Source: Candidatus Omnitrophota bacterium (GTDB lineage: Bacteria > Ratteibacteria > UBA8468 > B48-G9 > DSTR01). Taken from it: 29,797 nt of DNA. Where the stretch lies: the NCBI GenBank assembly GCA_023818865.1, contig JAMWDF010000007.1, positions 1 through 29,797 of the forward strand, given 5' to 3'. The position numbers and the translations under genes were made by a program. Positions 23,536 to 29,797 of this stretch are shown here, piece after piece. Every line of letters starts with the position of its first letter. Position 1 is the first letter of the stretch. The notes under the pieces are model-generated. The model was not told the DNA's origin. It worked only from the letters and a program-made list of their open reading frames with translations, and ran no database searches.

Positions 23536-24716
23536 TCATATCTTAGTGCCTCCACCGGATTCAGCCGCGAGGCTCTTCTGGCTGGATAGACACTCGCCAG
23601 ACTTACAATAATCATAACTGCCAGACAGATGAAACCCACATCCTTGGAAGAAATGTCTATCGGCAACCGAGAAAGATTATAGACAAATTCTGGCAACCGG
23701 ATAAACTGGTAACGGCGAAGGAGATAACTCAAAAGGCCACCTAACGCCAGCCCGGCCACTAGCCCTTCGCCTCCCAAAAGTAATCCCTGACAGAAAAAAA
23801 GCCGGCCGATATCTCCAGAAGAAAACCCGATTGCCCGGAGAATCCCGATGTCTCTTGTTTTTCGGAAAACAGTAATCATCAAGGTGGAAACGATGTTAAA
23901 AGAAGCCACCAGAATGATCAATACCAGAATAATGGTCATTGCTTTTTTCTCCAGCGCTAAAGCGGCAAAAAGAATTTTGTTCTTTTGAATCCAAGTAGTT
24001 ACAGGATAGCGGTCTTCCAGCGCCTGGCTGAGACGCTCAGCAATTTTTTCCGAAGCATAGATATTGTCTACCCGCAATCCCACCCCATGAACCACATCTC
24101 CCAGGCCAAAGAGTTTCTGGACATTGGCCAGAGAAGTAAGACCAGTGCTAACATCGTAACTGTAAACCCCGCATTCAATAATTCCGGTAACCTTAAAGGA
24201 CATTTGCCGAACCTGAAGACCGCCAATCACTGTAATAGTATCTCCAACCCTGACCTCTAATTCTTCCGCCAGCTCACTGCCCAGAACTATTCCATCCTCC
24301 AAAGACTTCATCCGCCCTTCCTTAAAAAATTCAGCGACTCTGGTCACTGCTGGCTCCAGGGTCGGGTCCACGCCTTTAAGCACACCACCAAGGAGATAAC
24401 TGGAGGAACGATAAATTACCTGGGACGAAAGATAAGGCGCCACCCCTATCACTTCCCGGAAGGTGGTTGCCTTAGCTATTACTTGAGGATAATCATGGAT
24501 AAACGGCCGGCCTTCAATGTACACGGTGGGATGGGCGCCAATAATTTTCTTCTTCAGCTCATTAGAAAAGCCATTCATCACCCCCAGAACCAGCATTAGG
24601 GTAGTTACTCCTAAGGCAATTCCAGTAACCGAAAAAAGATTCAGGAACCAGAGAAAATTGTCTCTGGCTCCCCGGCCGGTAAACTTACGGGAAAGAAACA
24701 GGATAAGGGAGAACAT
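23532..24716 (-). CDS. lolC: LolC/LolE-family lipoprotein-releasing permease
   Basis: 394 residues. It has the MacB/FtsX permease layout: a first membrane helix near residues 25-48 ('LFSVTGIALGVTTLMLVLGV'), then a periplasmic domain of about 200 residues, then three helices near 260-285, 310-335 and 355-380. 'FRKTRDIGILRAIGFSSGDI' is the conserved coupling region that contacts the ATPase, and 'PARRASRLNPVEALRYE' is the standard C terminus. Only one permease gene is present, as in lineages where LolC/E works as a homodimer. It partners LolD, which overlaps its stop by 4 bases. A consensus promoter lies just upstream, so it probably begins the envelope operon. Confidence 0.92.
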   Translation of the reverse strand: MFSLILFLSRKFTGRGARDNFLWFLNLFSVTGIALGVTTLMLVLGVMNGFSNELKKKIIGAHPTVYIEGRPFIHDYPQVIAKATTFREVIGVAPYLSSQVIYRSSSYLLGGVLKGVDPTLEPAVTRVAEFFKEGRMKSLEDGIVLGSELAEELEVRVGDTITVIGGLQVRQMSFKVTGIIECGVYSYDVSTGLTSLANVQKLFGLGDVVHGVGLRVDNIYASEKIAERLSQALEDRYPVTTWIQKNKILFAALALEKKAMTIILVLIILVASFNIVSTLMITVFRKTRDIGILRAIGFSSGDIGRLFFCQGLLLGGEGLVAGLALGGLLSYLLRRYQFIRLPEFVYNLSRLPIDISSKDVGFICLAVMIIVSLASVYPARRASRLNPVEALRYE

Positions 24717-24752
24717 AAAACGCCACTACTTTTGTTGCCATCGTTCCCAGAG

Positions 24753-24781
24753 ATTATAATCCGGAGCAGTCTGGCCGTCAA
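24753..24781 (-). promoter_or_regulatory. Consensus sigma70-like promoter for the lolC-lpxI unit
   Basis: On the minus strand TTGACG (24781-24776) and TATAAT (24758-24753) are separated by exactly 17 bases. Transcription would begin near 24746, leaving a leader of about 30 bases before the lolC ATG at 24716. The -35 lies on the TGA stop of the upstream 756-residue protein gene. This is the best promoter in the window and marks the likely border between the sugar genes and the envelope operon. Confidence 0.75.
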
Positions 24782-27048
24782 AGACCGAGGGTGATGATTT
24801 TTTCTCCTTCGGCTTTTAGCTGAATCCACCTCACCGTTGCCTTGCTTCTCTTGTAGATAACCACTTTGGCTGGCCGGGAAACCCCAGTTCCTTCTTTTAC
24901 CTGAATAACTAATTTTTTCTGGCCTGCCTCTAACAGCCTTGCCTCCAGACCATCTATGCCTACTACCACGCCTGAATCAGCCTCCACCAGAAGAGAGCCG
25001 TAAAGTGTTTCGGTGAAAGCAGTCATCGTCACCAAGGCTCCTGCTCCCCAGTCAAAACCTGAGCGGATCGCCCGGCCATCCTGTCCGGTGTGAGCAAAGT
25101 TTTCTGGAACAAGTCCTGGGGGAAATGTGTCGTAACGTAAGGGATTGGTCTTTTGGTGAATTGGGTGACTCATCTGGGCATAACCAGCCCGGAGACAAGC
25201 CACAGCCCGTTGGAGATATTCTTTTTCTTTGGTTAGAAGAAAAGCCTGGAAGTAAACCTCAGAAAAGAAAGCCTGCCGCATATCATTCCATTCCCCGTCA
25301 GTGTTCATAACCCCAAAACCGCCGAAGGTGTAAAGAGAAAGGAAGGGCGGGTTCCACACCTGCTGGTAAAGAGATAACTGGTCCAGACAGCGCAGGCCCC
25401 ACTGGAGGTAATCTTCTTTTCCGGTGAATTCATAAGTGTGCAACAACACCTTGGTAATCCAGAAAAGGGAAAGGGTATTCTGAGCAGGCTGGCCGGTCTG
25501 GTGGTCAAAAAAGTCAAGCGGCTTCTCTGAACAGGAAAAGAAGGTTTCAAAATCATGGTACCGTTGTTTCGGAATAATTTCCCTGATAAAGAAATCACTG
25601 GCGCTTTGAATCACCGGTAAAAGCACTTGGGCTCTGGTATGAGCGTAGAGCTCAGCCAGGAAAAGGGCAGCCATCGCTGCCTGGGCGGATTTTTCCAAGA
25701 GAGGCAAAGCCCGGCCTTTTTCATCCAAATAGGCAGGGAAAGAACCATCTTTCGCTTGGAGCGAGACCAGCCCGGCGGCCATTTTCTGGCAACGTTTTAT
25801 TAACCTTTCATCCGGCTTCAGGTACCGGTGCCAGCGAAGCATCCACCAGCCGGTATGAGCACTCGCTGCCAGGTCAAGGATTTTAGGACCAGCCCCTAAC
25901 CTGGTCACCCCGTACCACCACCGGCGATTCTGGTAATCGTAGACCCCTGGTATAAATCCTTGGCCAGCGACTTCTGGCGCGGAAAGAACCAAATTCCTGA
26001 TGCCTTCACTCCAGCGGTGCCAGTTAGCTTCGCCGGTACGCAACGCCTGATAAAAAATTCCAAAACCGCTCCGGAGACTGTTAAACCAGGAGTGCAACCA
26101 AACTGAGCGAACCGGGAGGCGAAAGTAGGAGGAGGCTATATCGTTAGAAAAAAGGTTACTGGTATTGCGCAGCCCGACTCCAGTTTTCCCACCAGAAAGA
26201 GGAAATTCCACCAATTCTCCAATGTGATGAATACTTTCCAGAGAGGTGGCTGAGTAAACCCTAAAAGGGAGCATTTGGGGCAAAAACGTCTGGGTGTACC
26301 GGGAAGCATATCTCTGCCAGAGAAAAGCTAAGACTGGCCGGATGTTCCCTACAGGAATGCCTGTCGCCAGCCAGAGATAGAAACCGAGAGAGATTGTCTG
26401 GCCAGCTGGGAAAGGGACACTCTTGCCGGTTAGCTGATAGTAGAGATGTTCCCGGAAGGTATAGTCAGCCAGACCAATGGCTAACTGGTAGTTTTCCCCC
26501 TGGCAAAGAAGCGAACCAAACATAGGCAGTTGCGCGCTAACCGGTCTGCTTCCTGAGGAAAATCGCCAGTCTTCTCGGCCTACCGGGGAAAACCTTTGCT
26601 TAGCCAAAATGTCAAGATCAGGCACCAAAGCAAAAGAAACATATTTATTCTGGAGAATAATGGCTGGAGCTCGGAAAACATGGTCACCGATGACATCACC
26701 TGGCTTGGGACAAAGATTGGGTGTCCAAACAAATTCAGGGTCTTTTAGCCAGATAGTCAGATTTTCCTGGTATCTTTGCAGTAAAGTAGCTTGCCGCAGG
26801 GTCAATAGGGAAATAACATGGAAAAAAACTCCTTCCTCTTCCAGTTGCCGCTGAACCAAAAATTTCCTGTTTTTCCCCGTAGCCAGAATGGTTGAAGAGA
26901 GACTTCGGGTTAACCTTATTTCTTCTTGCCCGGTGGAGGTGAATATTTCTGGACAACAAGAAAGCCTGGCAATTGCTTCCCTTCCACAGAAGAAGGTTAT
27001 CTCTCCTGACAGGCCAACAGAAACCGTTCTTTCTTTTTTCAGGGCCAT
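24778..27048 (-). CDS. Uncharacterised alpha/alpha-barrel (six-hairpin glycosidase-like) protein
   Basis: 756 residues with no signal peptide. The first ~260 residues are strand-rich ('FVWTPNLCPKPGDVIGDHVF', 'YVSFALVPDLDIL'), like the N-terminal beta-sandwich of many helical-barrel glycosidases. Residues about 300-660 hold repeated helix pairs with aromatic and Gly-rich loops ('AASAHTGWWMLRWHRYL', 'KDGSFPAYLDEKG', 'NTLSLFWITKVLLHTYEF', 'DGEWNDMRQAFFSEVYFQAF'), the pattern of an (alpha/alpha)6 toroid. The last ~80 residues return to beta structure ('VVVGIDGLEARLL'). I could not name a CAZy family or identify catalytic residues with confidence. Its ATG lies 10 bases inside the ribokinase-like gene, so it belongs to the DUF4838/kinase unit. 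A cytoplasmic role on an imported sugar chain or glycoside is an inference. Confidence 0.75.
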   Translation of the reverse strand: MALKKERTVSVGLSGEITFFCGREAIARLSCCPEIFTSTGQEEIRLTRSLSSTILATGKNRKFLVQRQLEEEGVFFHVISLLTLRQATLLQRYQENLTIWLKDPEFVWTPNLCPKPGDVIGDHVFRAPAIILQNKYVSFALVPDLDILAKQRFSPVGREDWRFSSGSRPVSAQLPMFGSLLCQGENYQLAIGLADYTFREHLYYQLTGKSVPFPAGQTISLGFYLWLATGIPVGNIRPVLAFLWQRYASRYTQTFLPQMLPFRVYSATSLESIHHIGELVEFPLSGGKTGVGLRNTSNLFSNDIASSYFRLPVRSVWLHSWFNSLRSGFGIFYQALRTGEANWHRWSEGIRNLVLSAPEVAGQGFIPGVYDYQNRRWWYGVTRLGAGPKILDLAASAHTGWWMLRWHRYLKPDERLIKRCQKMAAGLVSLQAKDGSFPAYLDEKGRALPLLEKSAQAAMAALFLAELYAHTRAQVLLPVIQSASDFFIREIIPKQRYHDFETFFSCSEKPLDFFDHQTGQPAQNTLSLFWITKVLLHTYEFTGKEDYLQWGLRCLDQLSLYQQVWNPPFLSLYTFGGFGVMNTDGEWNDMRQAFFSEVYFQAFLLTKEKEYLQRAVACLRAGYAQMSHPIHQKTNPLRYDTFPPGLVPENFAHTGQDGRAIRSGFDWGAGALVTMTAFTETLYGSLLVEADSGVVVGIDGLEARLLEAGQKKLVIQVKEGTGVSRPAKVVIYKRSKATVRWIQLKAEGEKIITLGL

Positions 27049-27977
27049 AGTCTCTTCCTTAATTCTTCCACTTCGGTTCGGTTAGGAATAGAAGGCTGGG
27101 CCCCTTCCCTGGTGACACTAATACCGGCAGCCACGGTAGCTAGCCTGACCGCGGAAAGGTAGTCTTGTCCTTCAACCAGAGCGATGGCAAAAGCCCCGGC
27201 AAAAATGTCGCCAGCCGCAGTGGTGTCTACTGCTTTCACTGAGAGGGCCGGAATATGGACAAACATTTCCCTGCTAGCCAAAAGGCAACCCTTCTTTCCC
27301 AATTTGATAATGGCCGCTTTCTTCACTCCTTTTTCCAGAAGTATTCTGGCGGCTTTTCTGGCAGCTTGTATCCCAGTAATCTTAGCGCCCACCAGCATCC
27401 CGGCTTCAGGCTCATTAGGCAAGATAAAGGAAATCAACGGGAAGATACCTGGCGGCAGAGGGCTGGCTGGACCAGGGTCAAGAACGACCGGAACCGAGAA
27501 CTTATTGGCTAACCGGATTGTATGGCAGACAGTCTTTAAGGGGATTTCTAATTGGAGAAGGACAATGGCCGCCCTTTTGATAAAGGGCTGCAGGCAATCA
27601 ATTTCTTTCTCTGTCAGTGTCTGGTTGGCGCCGCCAACCACCACAATACTGTTTTCTCCAATTTGATTTACCCAGATGAGGGCCAGGCCAGTAGGTGATT
27701 TTCTCTCTCGGCGGACAAACCGGGTATCTACTCCAGCCTGGTTTAGTTTTTCAATTAAGAACCGGCCAAAAAAATCTTGCCCCACTTTTCCCACCATCAT
27801 CGCCCGGCCACCTAACCTGGCTACCGCGGCGGCTTGGTTAGCCCCTTTACCCCCAGCCACCATCCGGTAGGTCTGACAGAATAATGTCTCTCCCGGCGCA
27901 GGAATCCGAGAAAGTCGCGCCACGATATCTACATTCAGGCTCCCGATGACAATGATGGGTCCTGCTTTTTCTTTCAT
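27039..27977 (-). CDS. rbsK: Ribokinase-like PfkB-family carbohydrate kinase
   Basis: 312 residues. Both PfkB signatures are present: 'AGGKGANQAAAVARLG' (41-56) and 'DTTAAGDIFAGAFA' (251-264) with catalytic base Asp257. 'GSLNVDIVARL' (12-22) is the substrate-binding N-terminal strand, and 'LPNEPEAGMLVG' (186-197) contains the NxxE motif for phosphate and magnesium. The overall pattern is closest to ribokinase (RbsK, phosphorylation at O5 of ribose), although kinases for deoxyribose or other sugars share it. There is no ribose transporter or RbsD nearby. The start overlaps the DUF4838 gene stop as ATGA, and the 3' end overlaps the next gene by 10 bases. In this context it may phosphorylate a sugar released by its neighbours. 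Confidence 0.88.
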   Translation of the reverse strand: MKEKAGPIIVIGSLNVDIVARLSRIPAPGETLFCQTYRMVAGGKGANQAAAVARLGGRAMMVGKVGQDFFGRFLIEKLNQAGVDTRFVRRERKSPTGLALIWVNQIGENSIVVVGGANQTLTEKEIDCLQPFIKRAAIVLLQLEIPLKTVCHTIRLANKFSVPVVLDPGPASPLPPGIFPLISFILPNEPEAGMLVGAKITGIQAARKAARILLEKGVKKAAIIKLGKKGCLLASREMFVHIPALSVKAVDTTAAGDIFAGAFAIALVEGQDYLSAVRLATVAAGISVTREGAQPSIPNRTEVEELRKRLWP

Positions 27978-29797
27978 AAATTTTCTATTAACCGGTAGCG
28001 GTGCTGGAAATTAACCTGGCAGGCTGGGTTGACCCGATGGTGTTTCCCTATTACCTCCAGCAGAATCCGGCTGTCCCGGGTGTAGGCATTAGAGCCGCAA
28101 AAACTTGCCTGCTCAGAAAACCGATGGAAAATCCCCAAGCCAAGCTTGGTATTAAAACACCCCCAGCCGCCAGCTGGTACTTTCTCCTTTTCCCAAACAA
28201 TCCACTGGCTGGCCGAAACAGTAGATAACGGGACTTCTGGTTTTACCTGAGTCATCTGACCATCCGGTTCCAAGCGAAAAAAGACAATATCCTTCAGTTC
28301 CCCCAGTTTTAAAAGAGCAAAACAGTGCCAGAGTAATTCAACAGGTTTTTCTGCCCTGTTGGTGTAAACGTTCTGGATGAATAAGCAGGCTGGTTCATTT
28401 TCAATCACAAATTTTCTTTTCACTACTACCTGATTGCTTAACCTGGCTTCTAAGACCAGAAAATTCTTTCCTCTTCTGACTAGCCGATAGGCTTCGCTGA
28501 AACCGGGTCCAAAATCATCTTTAGTACAGCCTTCCGTTAACCCACCCATCGTGGGATACCGGAGAATCCAGGTAGCCGGTGGACAGAGAAGATTAATCTT
28601 CCTATCCTTTTTTTTCAATGCCAAGACCATTCCAGCCAGTTCCGGGACAATCTCTGCCTGGAGCGTTCCAGAGCAGAGGGTATAAACAGGCATCTTTCTA
28701 GACTTTACCGCCCAGCCCACCTTTTCTCTTAAATCCTGGTGGCTGGCTGGGAATTCCTGAAGGTGGGTAACTTGGTGTTTTTTTAGCAACTGCACCGTCT
28801 TGCGGAAAACAGCTGGAGCCTTTGGCGCCACTTTGACCACAAATGAACCGGCTTGCTTGACCAAGCCTGAAAGCGCCGCCAGCCAGGTATAGTCAAACCA
28901 AAGTCTCACCATCTCCACTCTCTGGCGCAAAACTGGCTCTTTTCTTACAGCCTCTTCTGCCTCCTTCAAGAATTGTTCTGCTTTCTTGAGGAGTTTCAGG
29001 GAGAAAGTGCCCTCAGCCGGATGGGTGAAAAGATGGCCGTGAAAACCGGCTCTTACCTTCTGGTGAAAAGTATCAATCAAGCCCATAATCGCTTCACCGG
29101 CTTGGCCGTAATAGGCTTGAGCGAATTCCCTGGCCAGTTGAAAATAATCGTTGGTCGTATCCCAGGCCAGATTAGCCTGACAGTAAGCGTGCAGTTCTCC
29201 AAAGGAAACGCCAGTTTGTCTTTGCCCCTGAAAAAAAATTCCCCAGACTCCAGCTTTCTGGTAAAACCTGATATCTTCATTCAGGGCGTCAAAGTTGGGA
29301 TGAAAAGCTAGATTATGAAGAAAATTGGTCGCGTAGTGCCAAACAAATACCCGCTGACAGATTTCTGTCCACTGCTGCAAACATTCTAAGTAGAACCGAT
29401 TGGAGGGGCAACTGGTCAGGGAATGGAAATCACAAGAAGGTTGCATATGGCACAGTTTGACAATAACATTTTTATGGGCTCTTAGCCCAACCGGAGGAAT
29501 CTGAGAGTACTGATAAGCCAGGGTGGCGACATACTTCATGGGATAAAATTTAACTGTTTGTTCAGCCACCCGGTTGACAAAATCAAGAAGGCTGGCCGCC
29601 GGACTCTTACCGGCTTTATCCTTTTTCTCACATTCAGGACACCGACAATAATTGCCGCAATCCATCTGGGCAACAGCCACTACCCGGATTTCCGGTTCAG
29701 CCATTTTTTCCAGGACATAATCCCGGACCAGCCGGAAAACATCTGGGTGGGAAAGACACAGTTGGCCTCCGGAAATTAGGTGTCCTTGCGCAGGTCG
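27974..29797 (-). CDS. DUF4838 protein with galactose-mutarotase-like C-terminal domain (5' end outside window)
   Basis: The frame is open through base 29797, so the ATG at 29704 is internal and 607 residues of a longer protein are seen. The first visible part, 'GGQLCLSHPDVFRLV' then 'QMDCGNYCRCPECEKKD' with 'YCRCPEC' cysteines, is typical of DUF4838. This is an uncharacterised domain often attached to glycoside-hydrolase-like proteins and distantly like GH67. The following helices and strands ('GIFFQGQRQTGVSFGELHAY', 'WDTTNDYFQLAREFAQAYYG') complete it. From about residue 375 on, 'TLQAEIVPELAGMVLALKKK' and 'DFGPGFSEAYRL' resemble a galactose-mutarotase-like beta-sandwich. A sugar-processing function is likely but the substrate is unknown. 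It is the first visible gene of the unit with the ribokinase-like kinase (ATGA overlap). Confidence 0.85.
   Translation of the reverse strand, partial: RPAQGHLISGGQLCLSHPDVFRLVRDYVLEKMAEPEIRVVAVAQMDCGNYCRCPECEKKDKAGKSPAASLLDFVNRVAEQTVKFYPMKYVATLAYQYSQIPPVGLRAHKNVIVKLCHMQPSCDFHSLTSCPSNRFYLECLQQWTEICQRVFVWHYATNFLHNLAFHPNFDALNEDIRFYQKAGVWGIFFQGQRQTGVSFGELHAYCQANLAWDTTNDYFQLAREFAQAYYGQAGEAIMGLIDTFHQKVRAGFHGHLFTHPAEGTFSLKLLKKAEQFLKEAEEAVRKEPVLRQRVEMVRLWFDYTWLAALSGLVKQAGSFVVKVAPKAPAVFRKTVQLLKKHQVTHLQEFPASHQDLREKVGWAVKSRKMPVYTLCSGTLQAEIVPELAGMVLALKKKDRKINLLCPPATWILRYPTMGGLTEGCTKDDFGPGFSEAYRLVRRGKNFLVLEARLSNQVVVKRKFVIENEPACLFIQNVYTNRAEKPVELLWHCFALLKLGELKDIVFFRLEPDGQMTQVKPEVPLSTVSASQWIVWEKEKVPAGGWGCFNTKLGLGIFHRFSEQASFCGSNAYTRDSRILLEVIGKHHRVNPACQVNFQHRYRLIENL

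Overview
The window comes from an uncultured-looking diderm (Gram-negative-type) bacterium. It carries a lipid A pathway (lpxD, an lpxC-fabZ fusion, lpxA, lpxI), BamA, a Skp/OmpH chaperone and a LolCD-type lipoprotein exporter. It also carries McsA/McsB/ClpC protein-arginine-kinase proteolysis genes, which are best known from Gram-positives but also occur in some diderm phyla. Sulfatase-family proteins, a dockerin-bearing secreted protein and a DUF4838 protein point to a carbohydrate-degrading lineage of the PVC, Omnitrophota or Hydrogenedentota kind. That placement is an inference from gene content and is not firm. Genes are packed tightly, many starts and stops overlap, and no stretch above 300 bases lacks a gene. 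I saw no tRNA, rRNA, CRISPR array or insertion sequence.

Left part (1-7492). On the plus strand are the 3' end of rmuC and then an unusual single ORF fusing a Maf nucleotide pyrophosphatase to an RlmD/TrmA-class RNA uridine methyltransferase. Convergent to it on the minus strand is a two-gene unit. It encodes a sulfatase-fold hydrolase with Thr at the nucleophile position, followed by a secreted alpha-helical-barrel protein with a C-terminal dockerin. A short divergent promoter region (about 5860-5970) separates this unit from a plus-strand pair: a COG0731-type radical SAM protein and an HD-domain protein.

Main part (7501-29797). Every gene is on the minus strand. In transcription order the first is a sugar-related group: a DUF4838 protein cut by the window end, a ribokinase-family kinase, and a 756-residue alpha/alpha-barrel protein. 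These overlap by 4 and 10 bases. A strong sigma70-like promoter (TTGACG-17-TATAAT, with its -35 on the upstream stop codon) then appears to start an envelope unit: lolC/E, lolD, ilvE, mcsA, mcsB, clpC, bamA, skp, lpxD, lpxC-fabZ, lpxA, two Cys-type sulfatases, a CBM9/DNRLRE-like protein and lpxI. Most of this unit is the familiar outer-membrane biogenesis cluster. A proteolysis module sits upstream of bamA, and a sulfatase/carbohydrate-binding cassette sits between lpxA and lpxI.

The most notable points are the Maf-methyltransferase fusion, the sulfatase cassette translationally coupled into the lpx operon, the two N-terminally abnormal proteins at the 3' end of that cassette (half a CBM9 domain, and LpxI without its usual glycine loop), the shortened McsA, and the Thr-type sulfatase paired with a dockerin protein. 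None of these is proven to be a new system. The embedded sulfatase cassette is the best candidate for new biology.
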